The position numbers and the translations under genes were made by a program. A stretch of 64,000 nucleotides of DNA, from assembly GCF_027943945.1 (NCBI RefSeq), contig NZ_AP027141.1:2108001-2172000 (forward strand), read 5' to 3'. The stretch is from Microbacterium terricola. GTDB lineage: Bacteria > Actinomycetota > Actinomycetes > Actinomycetales > Microbacteriaceae. How positions within the stretch are numbered: position 1 is the first letter of the stretch; every line of letters begins with the position of its first letter. Under the pieces are notes generated by a model. The model was not told where the DNA came from and searched no databases. It worked only from the letters and a program-made list of their open reading frames with translations. Below, one piece after another: positions 53,616-62,800 of the stretch.

Positions 53616-55148
53616 CTACTCGCAGCGGAGTCCGTCCTCGGGCACGGTGCCGTCGATCAGATAGTCCTCGACCGCGGCGTCGACGCAGTCGTTGCCCTTG
53701 TTGTACCCGGTGTGGCCTTCGCCGACGCGGGTGATCAGCACGCCCGAGCTGAGCTGGTCGGCCAGCGAGACCGCCCACTCGTACGGCGTGGCCGGGTCGT
53801 TGGTCGTGCCGACGACGACGATCGGCGCCGCGCCCTCTGCCGCGATCGGGCCGCGGGTGCCGGTCGGCGGGTACGGCCAGTCGGCGCACGAGTCCGGTCC
53901 GTCCCAGTAGGGGGCGATGGTCGGGGCCTTCTCGGCGATGAGGGCGGTGGCGGCATCCGATTCCTCGGCCGGGTAGTCCATGCAGTTGTAGGCACGGAAC
54001 GCCTCGGTCTGGTTGTCGAGGTACGTGCCGTCCTCCCTGTTGTAATAGAAGTCGGCGATGACGAACGCCGTGCTCGGGTCGCCCTGGAGCACCTCGGTCA
54101 GCGCCTGGGTCAGATACGGCCAGCTGTCCTCCGAGTACAGCGCCGTGACGATCGTCGTCATCAGCGAGTCGGCGCCGAGTTCACGGCCGTCCGACGACGG
54201 CAGCGGCGAGCGGTCGACCGAGGCCAGCAGCGAGCCGAGGTCCGCCATGCCCTCGTCGACGGTGCCGCGGAACGGGCAGTCGTCGCCGGCGAGGCAGTCC
54301 GCCATGTAGGCCCGCAGCGCAGACTCGAACCCGATCGCCTGCGTCGCTCCGACGTCCGGACCCGAGACGGCGGGGTCGATCGCGCCGTCGAGCACGAGAC
54401 GGCCGACGCGGTCGGGGTAGAGCTCCGCGTACGTGGCACCCAGGAAGGTGCCGTAGGAGTAGCCGAGGTAGTTGAGGGCGGTGTCGCCGAGGACGGCGCG
54501 GAGCAGATCCATGTCGCGTGCGGCGTTGACGGTAGTGATGAAGGGCAGGATGCCGTCGCTGTTCGCGTCGCAGGCGTCGGCGAAGCCCTGGTGACGCGCG
54601 GCCAGCTCGTCCTCCCATGCGGACGTGCCCCGCGTGTTCTCGGGGACATCGAAGAGGTAGGAATCCATGTCGGCGGCGTCGTAGCAGCGCACCCCCGTGG
54701 ACTCCCCCACCCCGCGCGGGTCGAAGCCGATGACGTCGTAGGCGGCGGCGAGGCGCTCGCCGACGGCGGTGCTCAGGCTGTCGCGCACCAGCGAGACGCC
54801 GCTCGCGCCCGGCCCGCCCGGGTTGGTCAGCAGCGACCCGATCGGCTCGCCGGATTCTGGGCGGTGCCGGATCACCGACAGCTCGATCGCGCCGGCGGAC
54901 GGGTCGTCCCAGTCCAGCGGCGCGGTGACGGTCGCGCAGTCGAACTCGTCGTCGCAGTCCGCCCACGCGATGTCCTGCCCGTAGAAGGGCAGCAGCTCTT
55001 CCGCCACGCCCGTGACGTCCGGTGTGGGACTGCTCGTGGAGACCGGATCGGCGATCGGAACACAGGCGCTCAGGGCGAGGGATGCGGCCACCAGAGCGGA
55101 CACGGCGATCAGGCCGCGGCGCGCGCGGCCGGCGAGGGGGTGGGTCAC
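53616..55148 (-). CDS. Alpha/beta-hydrolase lipoprotein, S33 / tripeptidyl aminopeptidase family
   Basis: 510 residues: signal peptide and lipobox LSAC (Cys29), alpha/beta-hydrolase core with oxyanion region NPGGPGASG, nucleophile Ser in GYSYGTFLG, then a TAP-like C-terminal domain with Asp in the TTNDPATPYEWA region and His in GEGHTGYN. Related Streptomyces enzymes remove tripeptides from secreted proteins. Its GTG overlaps the holB stop by 4 bp, so it is co-translated with holB. Confidence 0.92.
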   Translation of the reverse strand: MTHPLAGRARRGLIAVSALVAASLALSACVPIADPVSTSSPTPDVTGVAEELLPFYGQDIAWADCDDEFDCATVTAPLDWDDPSAGAIELSVIRHRPESGEPIGSLLTNPGGPGASGVSLVRDSLSTAVGERLAAAYDVIGFDPRGVGESTGVRCYDAADMDSYLFDVPENTRGTSAWEDELAARHQGFADACDANSDGILPFITTVNAARDMDLLRAVLGDTALNYLGYSYGTFLGATYAELYPDRVGRLVLDGAIDPAVSGPDVGATQAIGFESALRAYMADCLAGDDCPFRGTVDEGMADLGSLLASVDRSPLPSSDGRELGADSLMTTIVTALYSEDSWPYLTQALTEVLQGDPSTAFVIADFYYNREDGTYLDNQTEAFRAYNCMDYPAEESDAATALIAEKAPTIAPYWDGPDSCADWPYPPTGTRGPIAAEGAAPIVVVGTTNDPATPYEWAVSLADQLSSGVLITRVGEGHTGYNKGNDCVDAAVEDYLIDGTVPEDGLRCE

Positions 55149-56311
55149 AGGGTTCTCCCGCTCGCGACGGTCACGAGCATGCTTTCGATGGCGAGGGTGG
55201 GCGCCACGTTTCCTTCGAGGTTGCGTCGCGTCTCGGCGATGCGATCGAGCACGGTGAGGGTGCGCTCGGGCGTCCAGGCGGCGGCGAGCGCACGCAGATC
55301 AGCCTCGAGCTCGCGGTTGATGAGCTCGACCTCGCGGCCGAACTGGAGCATCACCACGTCGCGGAACAGCGACTGCAGGTCGGTGAGGACACGGTCGATG
55401 CCGTCGCGGAGGCTGCGCGTGGCGCGGCGCTTCTGGTCGTCTTCGAGGGCGGAGAGCTGGGAGCGCACCGATGGCGGCACGGCGGCGCCCTCGGCGATGC
55501 CCAGCGTGCGCTTGAGGGCGGCGCGCTCCTCCTCGTCGCGCTCGGCGGTCAGCGCCTTCGCGTCGTCGGTCGCAGCCACCACGACGCGGCCGGCGACCTC
55601 GACGGCGTCACCCACACCCCGCACGCCGAGCACGCCACGGAGCGTCTCGTCGCGTCGCCGGCGGGCGTCGGCGTCCATCGCCAGCCGCTGCGCCATGCCG
55701 ATGTGGCGCTGCGCATGGCGGGCAGCCTGCTCGGCGGTGGTCAGATCGACGCCGGTCCGCGCGGCGATGAGGCGGGCGACGTCGTCGATGTCGGGCTCGC
55801 GCAGGCGCAGCGTGCGCACCCGGGAACGGATCGTCGGGAGCAGGTCGGCGTCGCTGGGCGCGCAGAGCACCCAGACCGTGTGCTCGGGGGGCTCTTCCAG
55901 CGCTTTGAGCAGCACGTTCGAGGTGCGCTCGGTCATGCGGTCGGCGTCCTCGACGATGATGACGCGATGCCGACCGAGCGACGGAGCGAAGTAGGCCCGC
56001 TCCACGAGCTTGCGCGCCTCTTCGATGCGGATGATCACCTGCTCGGTGCGCAGCGCCGTCAGGTCGGGGTGGGTGCCGGCGAGCACCTGGCGCATGGCGG
56101 CGTCGTCACCCGGCTCGGCGATCAGCGAGGCCGCGAAGGCGGCGGCGAGGGTGGACCTGCCCGACCCGGGCGGGCCGGTGATCAGCCACGCGTGCGTCAT
56201 CGACGCGGGGTCGGATGCTGCTGCCTGCAGTGTCGCGACCGCGGCGTCCTGCCCCCACACCGCACCCCAGGGGACGGCGTCGCTCACCGTCGGCGCAGGG
56301 GCGGATGTCAT
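55145..56311 (-). CDS. holB: DNA polymerase III subunit delta-prime (HolB)
   Basis: 388 residues: AAA+ clamp-loader subunit. Walker A is GPPGSGRSTLA and the arm VIIVEDADRMTERTSNVLLKALEEPPEHTVWVL is the Walker B / sensor region typical of delta-prime (kept as a description, not a full quote of the motif). The C-terminal collar domain is present. It helps load the beta clamp. I start at ATG 56311; TAGGCT (56319-56324) lies 7 nt upstream. holB lies near tmk and topA here, as it lies near topA in mycobacteria. Confidence 0.94.
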   Translation of the reverse strand: MTSAPAPTVSDAVPWGAVWGQDAAVATLQAAASDPASMTHAWLITGPPGSGRSTLAAAFAASLIAEPGDDAAMRQVLAGTHPDLTALRTEQVIIRIEEARKLVERAYFAPSLGRHRVIIVEDADRMTERTSNVLLKALEEPPEHTVWVLCAPSDADLLPTIRSRVRTLRLREPDIDDVARLIAARTGVDLTTAEQAARHAQRHIGMAQRLAMDADARRRRDETLRGVLGVRGVGDAVEVAGRVVVAATDDAKALTAERDEEERAALKRTLGIAEGAAVPPSVRSQLSALEDDQKRRATRSLRDGIDRVLTDLQSLFRDVVMLQFGREVELINRELEADLRALAAAWTPERTLTVLDRIAETRRNLEGNVAPTLAIESMLVTVASGRTL

Positions 56312-56373
56312 GCGCTCCAGCCTACCGGCGGGGTCGGACGGCGCCGTCGCGCGGACGGCGCCGTCCGACGGCC

Positions 56374-58380
56374 TCAATCGCCGATGCGCGTCCAGGTCCC
56401 GCAGTCCTGCGAGAACACCATCCTGACGTCGCCTCCGATGCGCAGCGTGGTGACCGGTGCGTCCTCGTCGGCCATCCCGAGCAGAGCACCGTCGCTGCCG
56501 CTGAAGTCGCTGAACGTCTCCCAGTAGCAGATCGTCGCGTCGCCCCCCATCTCGTACAGACCCGGCTTGACGTGGACGCCGACCGCGTGCGCGCCGTCGC
56601 CGAACGAGGACGCCGGCGTGCCGAGGCCGTAGTATGGCGCCCAGCCACCGCATCCGTACGTCTCGAATCCGGGATCTGCGGACGTGATGGTGACGATCAT
56701 GCGGGTCCCCTCGCGGGTCCATCCGAAGCCCAGCGGGTCGGCGTCCCCGGGCTCCCCGCGGAACCACACGCACTGGTCGGTCGCCGTCGTCACGTAGGTG
56801 CCCGGCTTGATCGTGCCGGGTGTGGTGGCCGTCGCGTTCTTGTTCGCCGTGCCGATCGTGTAGGCGCCGTCGGCCGTGATGATCGGAGCCGGCGCGGCGA
56901 TCGCCGCGGTCGCCTTGCTGGTGACCGCGCGGGTGAGGTATCCCGACCGCGTGCCGGTGACCGTCACGGTGATCGCCTTGCGGTAGTCGGCGGCGACGAG
57001 CTTGTAGGTGCTCTTCGTCGCACCCGGGATGCTGACGCCGGCCCGCTTCCACTGGTACGTGAACGTCGCGGTGGGGGTCCACGGCGCGACCTTGGCGGTC
57101 AGCGTGGAGCCGACACGGGTGGTGCCGGAGATGGTCGGCGCCTTGACGACCGTGAAGGGCTTCACAGCGATGACGGCGGCGCTGACGACGGACTTCGTGG
57201 CCCAGGCGGTGCGCGCGCCGGTCACCTTGACGGAGATCTTCGTCTTCCAGTCGCCGGCGGTGAGGGTGTAGCTCGACTTCGTCGCGCCCTTGATCGCGGC
57301 GCCGTCGCGCAGCCACCGGTAAGTCACGGTGCTCGGCGCGGGCGACCACGTGCCGACGCTCGCCTTGAGGGTGCCGCCGATCACCGGCGTGCCGGAGATC
57401 TTCGGGGTGGGCGCGGTGAACACGCCGTACCCGACGGTGACGGCGGGCGTGGTCTTCGTGACCTTGGTGTAGCCGGGGCGGGTTCCGGTGACCGAGAGGG
57501 TCAGCTTCTTGCCGCGGGCCGTCGACGCCGGGGTGAACGTGGACGCCGTTCCCGCCGTCGTGCCGTCGAGCTTCCACGCGTAGGTGAACGTGGCTCCGGG
57601 CGCCCAGGTGCCGGGGACCGCGGTCAGCTTGCTGGCGACGCGCACGGCGCCGCTCACCAGCGGAGCGGGCGCGGTCGTGAAGGCGGCCGCGCCGATCGTC
57701 GCGGCGGCGCTCGTGGCCTGTGCCGTCTCGAAGCCGTCGCGCGAGACGGACACGGTCACGGACAGGCTCTGGCCGAGCTGCTCGGGCGCCGGCGTGAAGG
57801 TGGGCTGCGTTCCGACCACCGCAGCGGCGATGAGCCAGGAGTACGCGATATCGTCACCGGACTCCGCCCCCGGGATGACGGCCGCGACCGGCGCGTCGAC
57901 CGTCGGCGGCGCGGACAGGGTGGGCGTGCCGAGCGACACCGGCGGCAGAGCGACGGTCACCTCCGACACGGTGAAGGAAGCGGAGACATCGCCCGCGGAG
58001 GCGTGGACGGTCGCCGCGACCGATGAGCCCGCCCATTCGGGCAGCAGCGTCAGATCGAGCGGGTCAACCGCCTCCGGGTCGTCTTCTGCGAACGTCAGCT
58101 CGGTGTCGTCGACGACCCAGACGACGTCGAACGCCAAGCCCTCCGCCGGCGTCCAGCCGACCGAGGGGATCTCGATCGTGTCGCCGACATAGGAGGTGTC
58201 GCCCGCGAAGACCAGCGGATCCGTCGGCGGCGCGATCTCGTCGGCCGCCTGCGCCGGCGCCGCACCCAGCAGCGACAGGACGAGTGCGGTCGCTGCGGCG
58301 ACGCCTGCGCCCGAGGCGACGCGACGCCGCCGGGAACGGCGCGCGGCCACGGGCGTGCGGACAGCTGGTGCTTCGTGCAT
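56374..58380 (-). CDS. Large secreted protein with four Ig-like repeats and a C-terminal paired domain
   Basis: 668 residues. After an Arg-rich start and signal peptide (about 12-45, ending AQAAD) comes a first beta domain. Four repeats of about 85 residues follow (about 175-520), each of the type ISGTxRVGSTLTA...WxP...YxWxRDG...Y.L...D...I.V.VTG.R.GY. These are the Ig-like repeats common in secreted proteins of Microbacteriaceae. The last 150 residues hold two related units with GxIKPGTYVT and VHVKPGLYEM plus paired Cys/Trp (CVWFRG, CYWETF). No LPXTG or lipobox is seen. Probably an extracellular adhesin or matrix protein. TATAGT (58458-58463, minus strand) is a candidate -10. Confidence 0.85.
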   Translation of the reverse strand: MHEAPAVRTPVAARRSRRRRVASGAGVAAATALVLSLLGAAPAQAADEIAPPTDPLVFAGDTSYVGDTIEIPSVGWTPAEGLAFDVVWVVDDTELTFAEDDPEAVDPLDLTLLPEWAGSSVAATVHASAGDVSASFTVSEVTVALPPVSLGTPTLSAPPTVDAPVAAVIPGAESGDDIAYSWLIAAAVVGTQPTFTPAPEQLGQSLSVTVSVSRDGFETAQATSAAATIGAAAFTTAPAPLVSGAVRVASKLTAVPGTWAPGATFTYAWKLDGTTAGTASTFTPASTARGKKLTLSVTGTRPGYTKVTKTTPAVTVGYGVFTAPTPKISGTPVIGGTLKASVGTWSPAPSTVTYRWLRDGAAIKGATKSSYTLTAGDWKTKISVKVTGARTAWATKSVVSAAVIAVKPFTVVKAPTISGTTRVGSTLTAKVAPWTPTATFTYQWKRAGVSIPGATKSTYKLVAADYRKAITVTVTGTRSGYLTRAVTSKATAAIAAPAPIITADGAYTIGTANKNATATTPGTIKPGTYVTTATDQCVWFRGEPGDADPLGFGWTREGTRMIVTITSADPGFETYGCGGWAPYYGLGTPASSFGDGAHAVGVHVKPGLYEMGGDATICYWETFSDFSGSDGALLGMADEDAPVTTLRIGGDVRMVFSQDCGTWTRIGD

Positions 58381-58476
58381 GGACGGGCTCCCTCGCGGTG
58401 TTCTCGCGCGCGACGGTGCGCGCTCCGCCGGACCCCAGCCGCGGCGATGTGGGACCACTATATGCGGAAGCCGTGA

Positions 58477-59124
58477 TCAGAGCGTGCGGCCGACCCGCTC
58501 CCGCACGGCGGCGGCGATCTCCTCCACCGGGAGCGTCGCATCGAGGACGACGAACCGACCCGGCTCGGCGGCCGCGAGGGCGAGGTACGCCTCGCGCACG
58601 CGCGCGTGGAACTCCGCCTTCTCCGCCTCGAGGCGGTCGAACGGCTTGTCGTCGGCGTCGAGCCGCTCACGCGCGTCGGCCGGATCGAGATCGAGCAGCA
58701 CCGTCACGTGCGGCAGCGCACCGTCGGTCGCCCACAGCGAGAGGTTGCGGATCTCATCGGCGTCGAGCACACGGCCGGCGCCCTGGTAGGCCACGGACGA
58801 GTCGAGATAGCGGTCCTGGATGACCACCTCGCCGCGCGCGAGCGCCGGGCGCACGAGGGTCTCGATGTGGTGCGCGCGGTCTGCGGCGTAGAGCAGCGCC
58901 TCGGCGCGCGGCGCGATGTCGCCGCGGTGGTGCAGCACGATGTCGCGGATGAGGACGCCCACCTCGGTGCCGCCGGGCTCGCGGGTGCGCACCACCGTGC
59001 GCCCCTGCGTCTCGAGCCAGTCCTGCAGGAGTGCCGCCTGGGTCGTCTTGCCCGAGCCGTCACCGCCTTCGAAGGTCACCCACAGCCCGCCGGCAGGCGC
59101 GGCCTCAGCGGCGCCGTCGCTCAC
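58477..59124 (-). CDS. tmk: Thymidylate kinase
   Basis: 215 residues. P-loop FEGGDGSGKTTQA, DR(Y/H) motif VIQDRYLDSSVAYQG and a LID region. The enzyme phosphorylates dTMP to dTDP for DNA synthesis. GTG 59124 overlaps the topA stop by 4 bp (GTGA), so it is coupled to topA. The gene order topA-tmk-holB is common in actinobacteria. Confidence 0.96.
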   Translation of the reverse strand: MSDGAAEAAPAGGLWVTFEGGDGSGKTTQAALLQDWLETQGRTVVRTREPGGTEVGVLIRDIVLHHRGDIAPRAEALLYAADRAHHIETLVRPALARGEVVIQDRYLDSSVAYQGAGRVLDADEIRNLSLWATDGALPHVTVLLDLDPADARERLDADDKPFDRLEAEKAEFHARVREAYLALAAAEPGRFVVLDATLPVEEIAAAVRERVGRTL

Positions 59125-61847
59125 TTCTTCTTGGCCGCCGGCTTGCGCGCGGCCGGCTTGCGGGTCGTGGCGCGCTTGGGCGCGGGTCCCTTCGCGCGCT
59201 TCTCGGCGATCATCTCGACCGCCCGCTCGAACGTGATGTCGTCGACGCTCTGACCGCGCGGGATCGTGACGTTCGTCTCGCCGTCGGTGACGTACGGGCC
59301 GAACCGGCCGTCGCGGACGCGGATGGGCTTGCCGCTGACCGGGTCGGCGTCGAACTCCTTCAGGGCGCTCGATGCGCGGCGGGCGCCGTACTTGGGCTGC
59401 GCGTACCGTTCGAGGGCCTCGGCGAGCGTGATGTCGAACAGCTGCTGCTCGGTGTCGAGCGACCGCGAATCCGTGCCCTTCTTCAGGTACGGACCGTAGC
59501 GGCCGTTCTGCGCCGTGATCTCCTCGCCCGACTCGGGGTCGGCTCCGAGGGTCCGCGGCAGCGAGAGCAGCTGGAGGGCCGTGTCGAGGTCGATCGTGTC
59601 GACCGACATGCTCTTGAACAGCGAGGCGGTCCGGGGTTTCGGCGCAGCATCCTTCTTCGCGCCGCGCTTCTTCGGCGCTTCGACCGCTTCCGGAGCCTGT
59701 CGCACCTCGCCGGTGGCCTCGTCGACCTCCTCCGCCTCGGTGGCCTCGACCTCCTGGACGTAGGGCCCGTAGCGACCGTCCTTGACGACGATGAGCTTGC
59801 CGTTCTCGGGGTTCTCGCCGAGGACGCGGTCGCCGGCGACGGGAGCGTCGATGAGCTCCTGGGTCTTCTCGGCCGTGAGCTCGTCCGGAGCCAGGTCGTC
59901 GGGGATGTTCACTCGGCGCGGCTCGGCGTCCGGATTCGCCGGGTCGACGATGTCGAGGTACGGGCCGTACTTGCCGAAGCGCAGAGTGGCCGAATCGGTG
60001 ATCCGGGTGGCGTTCAGCTCGCGCGCGTCGATGTCGCCGAGGTTGTCGACGATGTTGCGCAGCCCCGCGTGCGCGTCGGAGCCGAAGTAGAAGTCGCGCA
60101 GCCAGGCGCTGCGCTCCTGCTCGCCGCGGGCGATGGCGTCGAGGTCGTCCTCGAGTGCCGCCGTGAAGTCGTAGTCGACGAGGTCGGCGAAGTGCTCTTC
60201 GAGCAGGCGCACGACACTGAACGCGAGCCAGCTCGGCACCAGGGCCTGGCCACGTTTGGTGACGTAGCCGCGGTTCAGGATCACGTCGATGATGCTGGCG
60301 AACGTCGACGGGCGCCCGATGCCCTTCTCCTCGAGCGCCTTGACGAGCGAGGCCTCGGTGTAGCGGGGCTTCGGGCTCGTGCTGTGGCCCTTCGGCTCCA
60401 CGTCGCGCAGACGCAGCGTGTCGCCGACCGCCATGCTCGGCAGCGCCTGGTCGTCGGCCTTGTCGGCGTCGCTGCGCTTCTCGTCGCGGCCTTCCTCGTA
60501 CGCCTCGAGGAAGCCCTTGAAGGTGTACACGGTGCCCGACGCGGTGAACTCGGCGCGGCGCTCCGCAGCGGCGACCTCGAGCGTGACGGTGGTGGTCTCG
60601 TACTTCGCGTCGGACATCTGGCTGGCGATCGTGCGCATCCAGATCATCTCGTACAGGCGCAGCTCGTCGCGGTTGAGCGAACCGGACACCTGCGACGGCG
60701 TGCGGAACTCCTCGCCCGACGGGCGGATCGCCTCGTGCGCCTCCTGCGCGTTCTTGCTCTTGCCCTTGTACGCGCGCGGGTTGGCCGGAACGGCCTTGTC
60801 TCCGTAGAGCGCGACCGCCTGCTCGCGCGCGGCCCGGATCGCCTGGGCGCTCAGCGCGACCGAGTCGGTGCGCATATAGGTGATGTAGCCCTGCTCGTAC
60901 AGGCTCTGCGCGACGCTCATCGCGTGCTTCGCGCTCATCGAGAGCTTGCGGCCGGCCTCCTGCTGCAGCGTCGAGGTGGTGAACGGCGGCTTGGGGCTGC
61001 GGGTGCCCGGCTTCGCCTCGAGGGCGATGACGGATGCCGTCGCCACAGCCTCGATGGCGGCGGCCAGGGTGCGCGCGGTCTCCTCGTCGAGCACGACGAC
61101 GGCCTTCTTGAGCTGGCCCTTGTCGTCGAAGTCGGTGCCGCGGGCGAGGCCAGCGCCGTCGAGACGGGCGAGTCGCGCGGTGAACGACGCGGCGTCCTTC
61201 ACGGCGTGCGTCTCGATGTCCCAGTAGCCCGCGCTCACGAACGCCATACGCTCGCGCTCGCGGTCGACGACCAGGCGGGTCGCGGCGGACTGCACGCGGC
61301 CGGCGCTCAGCGCCTGCCCCTCCGAGCCGCTGCCGATCTTGCGCCACAGCACGGGCGAGACGTCCCACCCGTACAGACGGTCGAGGATGCGGCGGGTCTC
61401 CTGCGCGTCGACGAGCGCCGTGTCGAGCTCGCGGGTGTTGCCGACGGCCGCCTGGATGGCGTCCTTGGTGATCTCGTGGAAGACCATCCGCTTGACGGGG
61501 ACCTTCGGCTTGAGCGCTTCGAGCAGGTGCCACGCGATGGCTTCGCCCTCGCGGTCCTCATCGGTCGCGAGGAGGAGCTCGTCGACTCCCTTCAGCGCCT
61601 GCTTGAGCTCGGTGACCGTCTTCTTGCCGCGGTCGCTGGGGACGTACAGGGGGTCGAAGTCGTTGTCGATGTCGATCGAGTACTTGCCGTACGCGGCCTT
61701 CTTGTCGGCCGGGATGTCCTTCTTGCTGGCCAGGTCACGGATGTGACCGACCGAGCTCTTCACGACATATCCGTCGCCGAGGTAGCCCTGGATCGACTTC
61801 ATCTTCGTCGGTGACTCGACGATGACGAGCTTCTTGCCTGTTGCCAA
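59121..61847 (-). CDS. topA: DNA topoisomerase I
   Basis: 908 residues. N-terminal Toprim domain (KKLVIVESPTKMKSIQGYLG, then TDEDREGEA), catalytic Tyr324 in YMRTDSVALS, and C-terminal repeats ending in a Lys/Ala/Pro-rich basic tail (KRATTRKPAARKPAAKKK). As in other actinobacteria, the C-terminus uses Toprim-C repeats (GRYGPY units) rather than zinc fingers. It relaxes negative supercoils. I choose TTG 61847 (LATGKKLVIVESP) with AAAGGA upstream; the frame extends 12 codons further up to an ATG at 61883. Confidence 0.96.
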   Translation of the reverse strand: MATGKKLVIVESPTKMKSIQGYLGDGYVVKSSVGHIRDLASKKDIPADKKAAYGKYSIDIDNDFDPLYVPSDRGKKTVTELKQALKGVDELLLATDEDREGEAIAWHLLEALKPKVPVKRMVFHEITKDAIQAAVGNTRELDTALVDAQETRRILDRLYGWDVSPVLWRKIGSGSEGQALSAGRVQSAATRLVVDRERERMAFVSAGYWDIETHAVKDAASFTARLARLDGAGLARGTDFDDKGQLKKAVVVLDEETARTLAAAIEAVATASVIALEAKPGTRSPKPPFTTSTLQQEAGRKLSMSAKHAMSVAQSLYEQGYITYMRTDSVALSAQAIRAAREQAVALYGDKAVPANPRAYKGKSKNAQEAHEAIRPSGEEFRTPSQVSGSLNRDELRLYEMIWMRTIASQMSDAKYETTTVTLEVAAAERRAEFTASGTVYTFKGFLEAYEEGRDEKRSDADKADDQALPSMAVGDTLRLRDVEPKGHSTSPKPRYTEASLVKALEEKGIGRPSTFASIIDVILNRGYVTKRGQALVPSWLAFSVVRLLEEHFADLVDYDFTAALEDDLDAIARGEQERSAWLRDFYFGSDAHAGLRNIVDNLGDIDARELNATRITDSATLRFGKYGPYLDIVDPANPDAEPRRVNIPDDLAPDELTAEKTQELIDAPVAGDRVLGENPENGKLIVVKDGRYGPYVQEVEATEAEEVDEATGEVRQAPEAVEAPKKRGAKKDAAPKPRTASLFKSMSVDTIDLDTALQLLSLPRTLGADPESGEEITAQNGRYGPYLKKGTDSRSLDTEQQLFDITLAEALERYAQPKYGARRASSALKEFDADPVSGKPIRVRDGRFGPYVTDGETNVTIPRGQSVDDITFERAVEMIAEKRAKGPAPKRATTRKPAARKPAAKKK

Positions 61848-61916
61848 CGGGGGCGTCCTTTCGTCGTTGCACACCATACACACCGCTCAACCATGAGTGG
61901 GCTGTGAGCGTCGAGG

Positions 61917-62234
61917 TCAGGGCGGTGGTCCTGCGCGCGCCGAGGCCGACGCGGGGAAGCGGCCGAATGCCGCTGACACGGTGACGGTGGCGACGAGTCC
62001 GGCCAGTTCGCAGGCGTCCACAGATGCCCCGGATGCTGCCGCCACCTGCGCCGCGCGCTCGCACGGCGAGCCGGTCGCCGCCCCCGATGCGGCATCGGCC
62101 GCCGCGAGCGCGGCAGCGTCGGCTGCACCGGCCAGCCGCTGGCTGAACACCGCCGCACCTCCCGCGGCGGCGAGGCCGACGGCCAGGACTGCCGCGCACC
62201 CGACCACCCCGAGGGAGAGGACCGCCCCGGGCAT
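61917..62234 (-). CDS. TadE-like protein of the Tad secretion neighbourhood
   Basis: 105 residues with one N-terminal membrane helix (about 5-28) followed by the AGAADAAALAAADAASG stretch typical of TadE/TadG-like pseudopilins in actinobacteria (the helicase/secretion neighbourhood type). Its ATG overlaps the preceding tadE-like stop by 1 bp. The C-terminus is Ala/Ser/Pro-rich. Confidence 0.85.
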   Translation of the reverse strand: MPGAVLSLGVVGCAAVLAVGLAAAGGAAVFSQRLAGAADAAALAAADAASGAATGSPCERAAQVAAASGASVDACELAGLVATVTVSAAFGRFPASASARAGPPP

Positions 62235-62560
62235 CAGAGACCGCCGGCCAGCGCGCAGGACGACGCGCTGAGCGTGAGCCCTGGGAGGGGTCCGGGTGCG
62301 GTGAGCCTCACGCAGACGAGGTCGCCCTCGGTCGAGATCACGGTCGCCGCACCCGGCGCGGCCGCCCGCACGCGCGCGTCGCTCTCGCCGCGCGCGGCGA
62401 GGCGCGCGGCGTCTGCGGCGGCGTCCTGCATCCGCACCTGCCGCCCGGAGGCGGCGAGCGCGCCGGCTCCGAGCGCGAGGACCAGGACGACCGCCGGCAG
62501 CGCGACCGCGAACTCGGCGACGACCGAGCCACGGTCGTCGCCGAGCCGGCGCCGCCTCAT
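62234..62560 (-). CDS. TadE-family minor pseudopilin
   Basis: 108 residues. DRGSVVAEFAVALPAVVLVLALG is the TadE signature: a Glu at position 5 after the cleavage-like Gly/Ser followed by a membrane helix (about 15-36). Two cysteines in the C-terminal domain (VCVRL, SSCAL) could form a disulphide. ATG 62560 overlaps the DUF4244 stop by 4 bp. Confidence 0.9.
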   Translation of the reverse strand: MRRRRLGDDRGSVVAEFAVALPAVVLVLALGAGALAASGRQVRMQDAAADAARLAARGESDARVRAAAPGAATVISTEGDLVCVRLTAPGPLPGLTLSASSCALAGGL

Positions 62561-62754
62561 GCCACCGTCAGCGCGCGGCGCACGAGGTCGGTGAGGATGC
62601 CGCGCACCTCGTCCGAGCGCATGATGACGACCAGGAGCCCGGCGAACGCCACGGCCGCCATCGTGGCGATGGCGTACTCGGCGGTGGCGGCTCCGGTGTC
62701 GTCTGAGCGGAACAGACGGGCGGCACGGCGACGGGTGAGGCGAGGAAGGGTCAT
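62557..62754 (-). CDS. DUF4244 protein, Flp pilin-like
   Basis: 65 residues. DDTGAATAEYAIATMAAVAFAGLLVVI carries the Flp-type pilin pattern (Glu and Tyr at the +5/+6 region followed by a membrane helix) and the processing Gly. It is the likely major pilin of this Tad system. ATG 62754 has AAGGAG upstream. It overlaps the tadE-like gene, giving a compact operon. Confidence 0.9.
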   Translation of the reverse strand: MTLPRLTRRRAARLFRSDDTGAATAEYAIATMAAVAFAGLLVVIMRSDEVRGILTDLVRRALTVA

Positions 62755-62800
62755 GTCGATCTCCTTGTGTCGGTGTGGGATGGGTGGGCACGGTCGGGGG

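Noticed and set aside
56890..57950. Internal repeats that might suggest a DNA repeat or CRISPR-like array
   Set aside because: The periodicity (about 255-260 bp) follows protein repeats in the secreted protein; there are no short identical repeats with unique spacers.
58477..61533. A 1018-codon minus-strand open frame through topA
   Set aside because: Its C-terminal 215 codons are tmk; the upstream part is out of frame with topA, which has all topoisomerase I motifs.
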